From contig CM073199.1 in NCBI GenBank assembly GCA_037042915.1, positions 3,224,001 to 3,288,000 on the forward strand: DNA of 64,000 nucleotides, written 5' to 3'. How positions within the stretch are numbered: the first letter of the stretch is position 1; every line of letters starts with the position of its first letter. A program made the translations under genes and the position numbers. Under the pieces are notes generated by a model. That model saw only the letters and a program-made list of their open reading frames with translations, was not told the DNA's origin and searched no databases. This document shows positions 23,206 to 34,931 of this stretch, piece by piece. The DNA comes from Auricularia sp. M13 (Eukaryota > Basidiomycota > Agaricomycetes > Auriculariales > Auriculariaceae).

Positions 23206-24976
23206 TTACGCCGACAGCAGCGGACTGCAAGAAGAACAAGCAGGACGAGGGCGCTCCGCGACAATTTTCCTGCAGTCTGGCAGACAGATGGTCCGTAATG
23301 CCGTTGACAATGACGAGGCCTTGATATGGGACCTGACCGAGTTACAGTATGCCGTGAAGGACCACCCCGTGCTCGCATAAACATTGTAGGAGCACAGCAA
23401 ATTTTTCGGTGAAACACGAGCCATAGTCGCCGATATAAAGTCCTCACGAAATACCGACCTGTCAAGCTCGTCCGTCCATACAGCCAGTGATTGTAGGTCC
23501 TTGTGATAAAGATCATCAGTGAGTTGGATAGAGAGCTGAATGTCGCTTTCAATGGTCTGCAAGATTCGCGCTTCAAAGACGTCCAGGGCAGCCGGAGACA
23601 CAGTCACAAGCAGAATGTTGCGGCAGAAGAGTGAGTGAGAGCGAGCGTTAGGATGCCATTTGGTACAGACGTGGGATACCAGCAGCAGCGCAATACCGGC
23701 CCAATAAAGCAACAGCGAAATGGGCTCCAGCGACAGCCGGCTCGAGGTTCCAGTCAACATTGGATCGGGTGAAGGAGATGCTGATGAAATCATACTCCGC
23801 TTCGCAACTTTATGGCGGGTCGATGTGGACAAAAGCCCGCATTTTGCATTTTAATTTAAATCAAGACATTGTCATTTTTCTTCACTCCAGTTGCTTTCTT
23901 CCTGTGCTCATTCCTGTGTCCCATCAATTCCCGAGGTTATTCCTGCATGTATTCCTGCGTGTCATCAGCAATTGCCTCCGGACCTTAATTCAAGATAATA
24001 GGATTCCTGCGGTTGTTCCTGCGTGTCGTTCCTGCACTGATCCCTTTGCAGAATGATTGATTGATCGGGGCCGAGTCGGCCGACTTCCGCTCCGGACCCT
24101 GCCATCGTTGCTGTTGCCGCTCTGGCAACGCTGCTGCAACCAAGCCACAGAAAGAGCTTAAGGAGAAGTACCGTAAGAGCTTGCTCCCGGCAGGGGATGA
24201 AGACAACTGCAGCCAACCGCAGGTGCGCAGGTGCGGAGTTTTGCTTTCTCTCGCGTCGCCGACACCGCGCTTGCTTTGGGTTACCAGTCAAAGCTGCGGC
24301 CCATGCGTTTTGGACGCCGACTACAATGTAATCGACTGTCATCCGTATCAAGTCTGCAGCGGAGACTAACTACAATGTGCATTGCGTTACGTGTTGCACT
24401 CGGGCGAGCGTGGTGGCGCGCTCGTTGTAGACCGTTGCGGCCACAGATCAAGTATGATGCATCGGTGGCCCGGATCAGTGTTCCGATCAGTTTGCCCGCA
24501 GGAACAAGCGCAGGAATGCAGCACAGGAACGATTTTGCATTTAGTTTGCATACACCTGGCATTGATTTAAATTTGGTTGTGGATGCAACGGAGTGCGGGA
24601 ATAAACACAGGAATAGACACAGGAATGAATGCAGGAATTGATGATCAGAGTTCCTGCGATTTTCTCCACGGTTTGGCCCTGATTCCTGCAGGAATCACGC
24701 AGGAACGCTTTTTTTGAAGCTCTTCGGAAGCATTTCGCTTGATTCCTGCACTTATTCCTGGGGTTTTACCTGCAGGAACGCAGGAATTAACGCAGGAATG
24801 GAGAATGGTTTTAATGTAAATGTCTTTTGTCCACATCGACCTGCCATACAACTTGAACTCCTTTCAGCAATAGCGACCATGGTCATCTTCTCATCCAGAA
24901 ATCCAGATGAAGAGCTTGCCACGACAGTCCCAGCACTCAGCGTGCTCTCACAGGTGGCTCTTACTTGGTCGAACAC
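23206..24976 (-). pseudogene. Gene remnants interrupted by a TIR element
   Basis: Reverse-strand coding-like sequence to the right of the insert (VVASSSSGFLDEKMTMVAIAERSSSC, 24,855-24,976) continues in frame on the left side (about 23,600-23,804, EYDFISISFTRSNVDW). Further left is a block with FEARILQTIESDIQLS and AVWTDELDRSVFREDF (23,430-23,590). The two sides abut across the 23811-24848 transposon, so the transposon appears to have split a gene. Exon borders and family are not resolved. Confidence 0.35.
23811..24848. mobile_element. 1,038-bp non-autonomous TIR element
   Basis: 25-bp terminal inverted repeats (starting TATGGC(G/A)GGTCGATG) match with one mismatch between 23811-23835 and 24824-24848, flanked by CAACTT on both sides (23805-23810 and 24849-24854). 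The interior is filled with subterminal repeats: ATTCCTGC-type units at 23,890-24,050 and the complementary GCAGGAAT units at 24,500-24,800, which are likely transposase-binding arrays. No transposase ORF is present. The 6-bp duplication does not point clearly to a superfamily. Confidence 0.7.
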
Positions 24977-25175
24977 GTGGAAAATTCAATTGCACTGATG
25001 ATATCGACAGCGACGGGACTTGACCAGCATTTCAACTTCGTAGAACCAGCGTACAGCGGAATTATTAAACGATAAAGCGCTCGTGTGTGCGGTCCATGTC
25101 CAATGACTCTTGTAATATTCAACTCACTGCCGCCCAATGCAGACTTCAGCCTGGCCGACGGTCACTGCTCATCGA

Positions 25176-26530
25176 TTACCGGCCGCCGCGCTTTCCTTTT
25201 CCCTTTTTGGTGACCCGCCCCGTACGACCCTTCACATTTCCCTTGGCCTTCGCGCGGGCGATCGCTGAAATCTGGGATGGTCCAGCGACGGCGGCTTCGT
25301 CGTCGGCCAGGCCCTGCGCGGCGCTATCCTCGGAGAGTAGGAGGAGCACATCGTCCTCCTCCTCCAACTTCACCTCGACGGGGTCACGGCCCAGCTCAAA
25401 TGAGACCGTAACGCTGCGAGGCTGCCCGGCGAGCGGCTTGCCGCGTTGACGCGGGCGCGGGACTGGCTGAAGACGGCGCGGTGTCAGGTGGAGCAAGACT
25501 GCCTGCACGCTCCGCGCGCGCAGCTTCCTCTCGCGTTTGCTACGGCGCGGCCCGGCGTTGGTTCTCTGTCCCGGATAGAACGCATGGACGTGTTGGGCGG
25601 TGCGTACTCCTACGACCCGTGTCAGTACAGTTACCTTCGACAAATCGTGCTAACCGTACCTCGTCAGACTCGTTAGTGGCCTGGGAAGATCCCACTGCAG
25701 CAGATGCCGCTGTGGTGTTAATTGCTACTGTGTTTCGGCTCGCCGTCGTAGGCGACTCCGCGTGCGCCTGCGACGGCGAACCCGACGCAGTATCGATGCG
25801 CACTCGGCGCCGTTTAGTTGCCTGTGGTAGACCCGAATCGCTCCTAGGCACCTCATTGACCTCCTCGCGAGCGCGCTTGACGTTAGTTGGCTTGGGCAGG
25901 TTTCGCGGCGGCGGCGTTGGCGTTAACGACGCCCAAAGCGGCACCTGGTCGCGAGCGCTGGTCGTGACATCTTCGCTAACATGCACGCCTGGCGTCGCTG
26001 AATCAGTCGCATCATCTTCTCCGTCCTCTGGAGTGCGCTTGGGGCTGGCTGGTTTGGGCAAGGTCCGCGGCGGCGGCGACGGCGTCAGCGACGACCAACG
26101 CGTCACCTCGCGAGCGCCAGTCGACACATCTTCGCCAACGTCTGGCGTCGGTGGATCAACTGCGTTGCCGTGGTTTTTGTTCGCGGCTGGCGGCAATGGG
26201 TTGACCGTGTCGCCGGCGGCGAGGTTCGGCCGATGGATGGGCTCGATGGGCAGGCTCGCCGTCATCGGCACTGGCGTTGATAAGCGGCGATACGGGCTCG
26301 CGCGCGACGATGGTGCGGGCACAGTGGATTGTAGAAGGTATTCAGCGTCTACTGTCGTACCGTAAGTTCGGCAAAATACTCCAAGCCTGGCGCTGAGGTC
26401 ACTCACCTTCTGCAGATATGTCGTCGCGGTCGCGGTCGTAGGCCGCGGGCTCTTCACGCGCATTCACAACGGTGGCTTTTTTGGGAAGGCTGACCATGTC
26501 CATGGCAGGTGGGGGTGGGAGGATGGGCAT
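25176..26530 (-). CDS. Ser/Pro/Thr-rich nuclear-type protein, 3 exons
   Basis: Exons: 26530-26407, 26351-25660, 25565-25176 (introns 55 and about 94 nt); 401 aa in a consistent frame. The start is MPILPPPPAMDMVSLPKK. The middle holds two copies of a phrase W(S/A)SLTPSPPPRTLPKP separated by about 60 residues, each followed by an acidic patch. There are basic clusters ATKRRRVR and RRSKRERKLRAR, an acidic Leu-rich stretch (EEEDDVLLLL) and a Lys/Arg/Gly tail. This looks like a disordered nuclear protein with duplicated docking motifs. The second intron is longer than usual and its acceptor is the least certain point. No family recognised. Confidence 0.5.
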
Positions 26531-27263
26531 GGGCAAGCGGCAGCACACTGGCAATGACGATTTAAGACGGCGAGTGTGGGCGGACCAAAGAGGGACAAAG
26601 CCAACCCGTGAACCTGAAGCGAAGCTCCGCCGCAGCCATCAACACGTTTTTTCTTTTGTCCTCCAAAGCGTGGTTCTCGCCATCCGACGCGTGGTGGCGC
26701 GTGTTGGGACTCCGCTCACCGTCGCCATCGGACCGGCATGTATTCCTGTCACGTGGGCTGTGTTCTGCTTTGGCATTGCAGATGCGTGTCCTCTCGTCTT
26801 CATAAAGCTCGTAATGAAGAACGGTTCGCTGCGACCTGTGCTTATCCGGACAGACTGCTCAGGGCTTCTACATTTCGCTACGCTATTCTTGCCTCTCTGG
26901 CCTATGGACAGCGTAATGAAGCGGACGCTCGATAAGCTGAGGACGCTCTAAGTTGCTTCTCTCAGTCTGACTCATCCGCCTCTTCGCCGTGGCCTTCTCT
27001 TCGCACCGAAATGTATCGCCAGTGCGCCCATTCATCCTCGCGCTGCACAACTGTGGCTCTCAGTGAAAGTCCTCATCGTGATCATCGTTTACAAAGCTTC
27101 TACAGATATCTTCTGCTTGTCTGTTAAACTAGCAAGTCCTTTGGAGCTTTGCGTAATAGCATTGGCGCCAATTCATCCGGCTTGGTATGCAGTTTGTATT
27201 TCTTTCGACGCAAAGCAGTGAGCTCGAAGATCAGGTAGAATACATGGCGCGTCGAACGCTCAT
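26531..27263. other. Intergenic
   Basis: Promoter of the leftward gene and 3' flank of the GST gene. I see nothing else supportable. Confidence 0.45.
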
Positions 27264-28216
27264 TTAGAAACTGCGGCCCTGGCGGAGAGCCTTTGCAAAC
27301 TCGCTCATAGCTTCGTTCTTGAGGTACCGCGCATAAATGGTGGTGTAATGCTCTTTGTCCTACGAGCGCAACGGTAAATCAGCTTTGTACTCCAGCCCAG
27401 TCTTTGTCGAACTCACGCTCTGAGTATTCACCACACTCTGCCTCGTCTCGAGCGCCTTCGCATAATCCTCCCAAATCTTCCCAGCGCCGCTGCGTTGATA
27501 ACCTCGATGCTCCGCCAGGATGTAGTCCCGGACGACCCAGGGCGCGATAGTGGCGTCGACCAGGCTGAACTGCTCGCCAAGGAAGTACGGTCCGCCAGGC
27601 TTAACCTGCGCGCAAAGCGTCTTGAGATTTGCGTAATATTCCTCCAGATGCTTGCGCTGCTCCTCGTGGTCCTGCGCCATGACGAGCCGCATGAACCCGG
27701 GCACGAGCGACTTGGCGATGAAGTCGATCCAGATCCGCGCGCGTGCCTTCTCGATGGGGTCCAGCGGGAGGAGGTTGGGTACGTGCGGGCCAGTGTTGAA
27801 ATAGTCCTCGAAGAATTCGTTGAGGATGAGGGACTCGTAGAGCGCCTTGCCGTCCACTTCCGCGCTGGGAACGAGGCCTTTGGGGTTGATCGCTATGCAG
27901 ATGAAGCGGTCAGGCGGGCCGCAGATGTTGGACAGGCAATAAGTCCATCTTACCCAGAAAATGAGCTTCCTTCTTGTACGGGTTGACCTCGACGTATTGG
28001 TACGGGACGCCCTTCTCCTCGAGCGCAATCCAGCTACGCTGAACGAACGGACAGAACTGCAAAACCGATGCAGTCAGTGGCAGTGACGTCAATAACGGGA
28101 CACACACGCACCCAACCAGCGTAGAAAACCAGATTCTGCTTGTCCTTGTGCTTTTCGACAGTCTTGGCCGCGACACCAGTGGCGTGAGGATATATCGCTT
28201 GATCAGGGTGCGACAT
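27264..28216 (-). CDS. Omega-type glutathione S-transferase
   Basis: Four exons: 28216-28112, 28056-27954, 27892-27417, 27359-27264 (introns 55, 61 and 57 nt); 259 aa, a normal GST length. The N-terminal thioredoxin fold begins around residue 29 (LVFYAGWFCPFVQRSWIALEE). FCPF carries the catalytic cysteine typical of omega-class GSTs, in place of the Tyr/Ser of other classes. INPKGLVPSAEVDGKALYESLILNEF supplies the cis-Pro and glutathione-binding Glu-Ser. The C-terminal helical domain has GGPYFLGEQFSLVDATIAPW, the N-capping motif region. Omega enzymes act in the cytosol as glutathione-dependent thiol transferases and reductases. All splice phases agree, so this looks like an intact gene. Confidence 0.85.
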
Positions 28217-28730
28217 GGTTCGGTGCAAGCGTCGGCTGCAAGCAACTGTCCACTGAGGATCCCCTATCGCTAAATATGCGTTCTGGCTTGCTGAATCAGC
28301 CCGGTCCGACAGTCAGCGAGGAAAGCGATGGCGCAATGCTCACCCGATGGACGGTCACGTGGCCGTTATGTAGTTCCGAAACCTAGAAAGTCGCGCTTGA
28401 GCTTTCAACACTTGCAGACCCTTCTCCTACTCAGATACCGCTTCGCTCATCCCAGCTCGTGACTGGCGCATTCTCCTTAACTCACTCATTGCGAAAACGC
28501 GCAATAGTTCCAGTCTGACGAGTCCAATACCTGGGAATTTATTTTAAGATTTGACGAGAGGAACCTTGCAAACGTCGACCACGCCGCACCAGGCTTGAAT
28601 TCCGAGTCCATCTGTCGTACGGCTCCGACGCGCGTTCCCTCTCTGGCCTTGCCCAATACAAAACCTGAAGATGAAGACCAGAAGCACGCAGTGATTGACA
28701 ATTTTTAACAAAGTGATAAATACAGGGATT
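28217..28730. other. Promoter of the GST gene and 3' exon region of a split gene
   Basis: The right half (28,486-28,700) shows reverse-strand coding-like sequence (FVLGKAREGTRVGAVRQMDSEFKPG) that may be the cytoplasmic tail of the membrane-protein gene at 38,440, now separated from it by element B. Confidence 0.35.
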
Positions 28731-29628
28731 AGAACTGTCACGGTGACTGCTATATCACTCTCTGAGACGACGCCCGAGGGGAAGGGATGAGTGGGGAGAG
28801 GGAGGCGCGGATAAGCGGTATGATAGACCAGACCAAACCTAAGGTACAAGAGGGGCGACTGTTGCGGTTCACCACGATGTCCTCCGTCCACGCCGCTCCC
28901 GCTCTACTTTTATCGACGCTCCGTCCTTGTTCGTTGCCCTCGGTGGTCGCTGTTGCCGCCCGCGTTCGTCATCAGCATGGCCCTACGTACCCTCGCAACA
29001 CGCCTTGGAGCCAGTGGGCACCTCTCGGTCCTTGTCGGCGCACCATCCACGTTGTCGGCGACCCCCATTACACCTTCCCTGACCATGGTGGGCCGGATAC
29101 CTCCCATCCTCGGTCGGGTGACCTCGCGCTCCGAGCCTACCGGTGGTTGACCTCAGTCTCTGGCCGCGCCGCGCCGCCGCCGCGGTATCCCTCGGTCTCG
29201 GCCACTCGCCGCGCAGCTCCTGCTGCACCCCTCGCTCGGCCTGTCTCTGATACCCGCCCGATACCCCCATAGGCATGGACTCTAGTATGGTTCTCCCTTC
29301 ACTTTCGCTTCATTACCACCCCCATTGTTTCCACCTTCGTTCGCTCCGCCGCAGTCCGCTCCCGTTGCCACTGCGCCTCGGCCCCTTTCTATTTGTGTAT
29401 TTCCCCTTGGTCGCCACCCCGGTCTTCGTCCCTTCCATTCCACACCTCGGTCCCTTTTGTAGGGTGTTGTGGCTGCGTTCCTCTTGCTTCCGGCTGCGCT
29501 ATATGTACCGGCTATCGCCGATCTGTGTACCCTAGGTTGGTTCTGGTCCATTATGTAGCCCCTCTCATTGTCCGACCGTTCCCCTCCTGAGTACCCCTTC
29601 TGGTCGGTTTACGGTGCGCTCCGTGACA

Positions 29629-32116
29629 TAAGAACCAACCTACCCCGGCTTTTCGGGGTACTCAGTTCCCCCTCTCTTCCTCTTATCCGCCCTCTTGATC
29701 TTCCTCTCTCTCTCCTCTACACCTCCGGAGACTCGGGCCTCTCCCCCTCGCTCGGTGGCGGCCCGGAGGTCATCTTGCGATTGTGCCAACCACCTACATG
29801 CACCTCGGTCGCTTGGTGGCGGCCCTTCGTCTTTCCCGCTCATCCGCCGAGAGCAACCCCGACCGCTTCGGTCACCTGTGGGTACAGTCCCCACCCGATA
29901 CGGACCCGGCAGCCATGGTCACCTACTCCCTTACCCTTCCATCCCGACACATCCGCTTTACTCTCTCCTCCAACGTCGATGTCTGCGACAATCCCGGAGC
30001 TGGCTGAGTCACCTGGCAACCATCATCACCGCCGCCGGACTCCCCCCAGTCCATCCACTCCCACCCCGGACCTCTTTTGTGAGCCCTGGCAGGACCCACG
30101 GACCCCTGGACCTTCTCGGAGGACACCGTATGCTGGACCCGGATTGGCCTTGGATCTCATCAAGCACTTCCTGGCCGCTGCTACTCCTTGGCCTTCCCCT
30201 CGACGAATACCGGACCGTTTCGCGCGATCCAAAGCGCGATAAGTCCGGAAGGTCGAGGCGCATCCCTTCCCTGCTGGCCGCGAAGCTGTAGGACCCCAAT
30301 TCACGGAGCGCGACGTGGTTCTCTGAACAGTACCACCACCCAGCGGTCAATTGGCCGTATCTCACCGACCGCTGGCCATCTCGACCTCCGCAAGGGCTCT
30401 TTCGGACCGCACCGCTCTTTCGCACCTCTTTGTTGCTGACGGCGTCCCTGCCCACGCAATCGCCATCAAGATCGCCGGCCTGTTTCGCCCTGGTTGACCG
30501 CAGCATCGTTTGGACCCTCACGGAGCGAGGACCCGTCCGTTCAGCGCGCGCAGGCCCTCGTTCGATGCGCATTTACAGGACGCACGTGGCCCCCACAGAC
30601 CGTTAGTCGGTATAACCGATCCCCGTGGAGATCGCGCGCCATCTCTGTCCGATGTGCCCCCCCACCAGTGTTCTGGCCATATCTCGCTGGAATCCTCTCC
30701 GTTTCGCGTCGCGCGGCGCGCTCTGCACTCGCGCGTCCGGGCCGCACAATCCGTACCTCGGTGCCCAGGCAGGATGTCCACCTCTCGGCTCCCCGGTGCA
30801 AAATCCTTGGCCGACGGTGGACCCAACAGGAATCGGATCGTAGCGCCGTCGTCATCCCTCGGTTCGGGGCGCGCAGGCCCTCTTTCGAAGCGCATCGTCA
30901 ATCTGCACGTCTTCTCCGCTTGCGGCATGCTGCCATTTGCCTTCACCGTCGAGATCGCGCAACATATCGGCCCGATAGACGCTTGCAGCATTATTAAGGC
31001 AGTATCTCTCCAGCCCCTGGCTCGTTTGACGTCGCTCGGCCCGCGTTTAATGCGCATCGTCCTCTTCTACCACCTGTGCATAGGACCGGACTCGTGGTTT
31101 GGACTCGAAGGCGGACTCCAGGCCGAATTGGTGCCCGAGGTTCGGACCCACCCGGATTTGGACCACAACCCCTTCAATGTTGGCCCTCCCGGCCCGGCGC
31201 GCGTGAGACATCATCCGAACCACAATGACCCCGCACAAGGTTTCCTTGCCGACAGCAAGACCGCCGGACCTACCGACGCCGAGATCGCTGGCGCTTCCGA
31301 AGGCCGGGCTGGGCACGCAGTGCTTGCATCCTCCTGTGCCCAGTTCACGTTCGTTCTGCATGCGAAAAGCCTCCCTCGGACCGCATCGGATTCGCGCACA
31401 GTTCCATCGCTAGTGGTGACAGCAGCATACGCTTGCCGGTGGAGATCCCAGGGGCTTTCTGGACTTGGCACCGTCGGCGCCCCCGTCCGCTTGCATTCCG
31501 CCCAAACCTCGGCCGTCTGGAGTGCGCAGGCCACGGTTCGAGGTATGCTATTGCAGCGCACCTTCACCTTGCTCGGTGCGATGTCGCCGGAGCAGAACCT
31601 GCCGAGATGGCGGGTCCTCGGTCCATCTCTCGATCTCGGTCCGTGCAACCCCCAACTCCGCACTGCTCAATCGTGCTGGGCCTCGGCCGTTACGCTTCCA
31701 CTTCCTTCGGCTAGTGTGGTTGTTACTCGCTTGGTATCAGATGCTTGGAGCTCGTTCTTTCGCTTGCCGGCCGCCGTTGGACCTCGGGGGTTCCCTTGAC
31801 CAGGACGGACCCTTCTTTGCCCACTATGGTTGCTCGCTGCTAGGAGGTCATGGGCTTTCGCAACACCCAGCAACATTTCACAAGGTCCCGATCACCAAGG
31901 ATGGACCCACGGAGGTGCCAAGAGTGACCGGACCCCGAACTGGACACCGGACTACTCGCCTGACCCGTCAAGACATCTTCTTCACCCTTCCCCGACGCTC
32001 GGCCTTTGTTTACCGCTTGCCCGCGGTGACTGTCATGACCTGTACGCCTTCGCCTTTTATTTTCGTCGTGCCCGCTGCTAGGGGACTGGGGTGCGGTCCA
32101 TGGGGACGCGTATCTC
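29629..32116. other. Internal region of element A, non-coding
   Basis: GC-rich, with degenerate internal repetition, for example GCGCGCAGGCCCTCGTTCGA at about 30,544 and a close relative at about 30,867. A long plus-strand ORF (30,510-31,799) has no recognisable protein features. Confidence 0.5.
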
Positions 32117-32121
32117 CCATC

Positions 32122-33352
32122 TGTTGGAATACCGTCCGCCAGTGCCGCCAGAGCCCGCCGTGGTAAGTCGAGGTTGCCGTGTATACGCGCGTGGTCAGAG
32201 GGCAAACTCGTAAGGAGCGCCCGGTGATAGCCGTACATACATATGCTCGGACGGCGCGAAGCTCGCCTGTACAGCTTCTACATCCGAAATGCTAACACTC
32301 CTCCTCGAGCGAGCGGCCGTACGGGTCCAAGAAACAATGCAAAAACTCCTCCTGAGTCCAGCGAGAGCTCCTCCTGAGCAATGCGGCTCCTCCTGAAGTG
32401 GAAAACGCGGTGGGCGCGACGAAACGAGTTGGAAACGAGTGACGGTGCGGGGGAGCGGTAAGATGTCGACAGCGGCAGCAGACGGTGTCGGGGCGCGATC
32501 GCACACAGTGGCGATGTTGAACAGCAAGTGTTCATGCTCCTCCTGAAACCAGAGAGCGTCGGGGGACAGGGCAAACGCACGGGGCGCAGCAGGATCACGT
32601 CCAATAGAACAAATGAGCGGTAACGGGCAGCGGCGTCGTGCAGCAGTCCAGTCGGTCTCGAGAGCGGGAAACGGCCAAAATAAAGAAGGCGAGGTCGGCC
32701 AGAGACAATGCCATGGTGCTACTATCATTCACACGCAGTGACGGGGGGGTAGGCGGCGAGTTGGGTCGGTGGACAGCGGGTGCGGCCGAAACGAGCCGAC
32801 GGTGAAAAAACAAAACGGCGGACGCACAGGGTCCGATAATCGCACAACGAGGTCGGTAGCGGTCGCGGGCAGTCGCAGAAACCCAAGGGAAGGCGGAAAG
32901 GTGGGGTAGGGGGTGCCGGAGACGGTGCAGCGGCGGATGCGGCAATGGGTACTATCATTCCCCGAAAAACGACTTTGCAGCGGGCTACTCCTGTTCACCC
33001 AGCCGCCAGGGATGGCTACTATCGTTCACCACCCTGTGCTGCACGCCAGGCCATCCTTGCCAGGCCGTGCACATCTCCAGGTTCCTGTGGCAAGCGGTCG
33101 TACTCTCATTCCGGCCCAAGCCCAAAGCGAGTGAAGAAGAGCCTTATTTAAGTGGAGCCAACCACTGACGAGTTTGTGTTGGAATACCGTCCGCCAGTGC
33201 CGCCAGAGCCCGCCGTGGTAAGTCGAGGTTGCCGTGTATACGCGCGTGGTCAGAGGGCAAACTCGTAAGGAGCGCCCGGTGATAGCCGTACATACATATG
33301 CTCGGACGGCGCGAAGCTCGCCTGTACAGCTTCTACATCCGAAATGCTAACA
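32122..33352 (-). mobile_element. Miniature LTR element C (TRIM-like)
   Basis: Two apparently identical 176-bp direct repeats (32122-32297 and 33177-33352) begin TGTTGG and end CTAACA. They are flanked by the 5-bp duplication CCATC (32117-32121 and 33353-33357). The interior is about 880 bp and non-coding. A purine-rich CTCGAGGAGGAG next to the left repeat on the reverse strand would be the polypurine tract, implying minus orientation. The size and lack of coding match terminal-repeat retrotransposons in miniature. Confidence 0.8.
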
Positions 33353-34931
33353 CCATCTGTGTTGACCGCGGTCAACACACCGACACCTCCTACTTCCTCG
33401 GTCCCTCGCTGTAGCGATATCTTCGGTGTACTCGGCATCTCGCCGCTTGTGCCCGAGCCGGAGAACATAGGAGTACTTTTACTCTGCGGTGCCCGTCATG
33501 CGCCATACCTTTCCATTACGACCTCTACACCCCTCGGCCACCTTCTCGGACTTCGCGTCTAGAAGGGGGGTTATGTTGCGGTTCACCACGATGTCCTCCG
33601 TCCACGCCGCTCCCGCTCTACTTTTATCGACGCTCCGTCCTTGTTCGTTGCCCTCGGTGGTCGCTGTTGCCGCCCGCGTTCGTCATCAGCATGGCCCTAC
33701 GTACCCTCGCAACACGCCTTGGAGCCAGTGGGCACCTCTCGGTCCTTGTCGGCGCACCATCCACGTTGTCGGCGACCCCCATTACACCTTCCCTGACCAT
33801 GGTGGGCCGGATACCTCCCATCCTCGGTCGGGTGACCTCGCGCTCCGAGCCTACCGGTGGTTGACCTCAGTCTCTGGCCGCGCCGCGCCGCCGCCGCGGT
33901 ATCCCTCGGTCTCGGCCACTCGCCGCGCAGCTCCTGCTGCACCCCTCGCTTTCGGCCTGTCTCTGATACCCGCCCGATACCCCCATAGGCATGGACTCTA
34001 GTATGGTTCTCCCTTCACTTTCGCTTCATTACCACCCCCATTGTTTCCACCTTCGTTCGCTCCGCCGCAGTCCGCTCCCGTTGCCACTGCGCCTCGGCCC
34101 CTTTCTATTTGTGTATTTCCCCTTGGTCGCCACCCCGGTCTTCGTCCCTTCCATTCCACACCTCGGTCCCTTTTGTAGGGTGTTGTGGCTGCGTTCCTCT
34201 TGCTTCCGGCTGCGCTATATGTACCGGCTATCGCCGATCTGTGTACCCTAGGTTGGTTCTGGTCCATTATGTAGCCCCTCTCATTGTCCGACCGTTCCCC
34301 TCCTGAGTACCCCTTCTGGTCGGTTTACGGTGCGCTCCGTGACAGCGACGGCCCAGATATATATACTACGGAAGCAAGGCCGAGGGGCCCCGCGGACCAA
34401 TTGCGCCACCGACCGGTTGTCACGCGGGCGCCACAGATCAGGCCGAAAGAGACCGCCGGGGCGTCGTCGGCGAGACAGGAAACCCGGGATAAATAGAGCC
34501 CAACCAAACCAGAAACATCCTGTCATATTACCCTTCTCCTGGGAAGAGACCGAGATACTCGCCGAGCGGAGAGACCGCTTGGACGCGCCGACGAAAGGGC
34601 CGCGGGGCCGGGCGCAAGGAGTTTGGGGCGCCCGGACGAGGTGCGAGGGCCACGGGACGGCGAAATGAAACAGCGGGGGAGGAGGGACCCGACGAAGACC
34701 GCAACATAACCCCCCTTCTAGCCGTCCAGTGGCCGAGGGGGAATGGCCAGGGGAGGTGCGGGTTAGATCGGGCGTGGGGAGACGGACCATAGCGTGGCCG
34801 GGCCGAGCTCCATCCGTCGCGGGATCAAACTCTAAGCGTCAGATGCCGCGAAAGGCTCGGCTGCCACCGTACACGAACCGCGGTACTTCTCGCTCTTCGC
34901 CTCCCCGCTTCCCGTCACCGTCCGATATCCT

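Larger units (their letters stand above)
28860..34344 (+). mobile_element. LTR element A, inserted in the LTR of B
   Basis: 5' LTR 28860-29628 (769 bp) and 3' LTR 33574-34344 (771 bp) start TGTTGCGG and end GTGACA. They differ visibly only by a 2-nt indel near 29,238/33,952. The target duplication GCGAC lies at 28855-28859 and 34345-34349. A TAAGAACCAACCTA motif follows the 5' LTR, and a purine tract (AGAAGGGGGGTTA) precedes the 3' LTR. The 3.9-kb interior has no gag/pol-like translation; its long ORFs are compositional. It contains element C. PPT and LTR ends match those of B on its coding strand, so A and B belong to one non-autonomous group. Confidence 0.85.

Noticed and set aside
25481-26365. 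Plus-strand 294-codon frame opposite the three-exon gene
   Set aside because: The minus-strand gene has consistent splice phases and duplicated docking phrases. The plus frame is its Ala/Arg/Val-rich shadow.
30510-31799. 429-codon plus-strand frame inside element A
   Set aside because: No domain or protein-like composition; GC-rich retroelement interior with competing frames on both strands.
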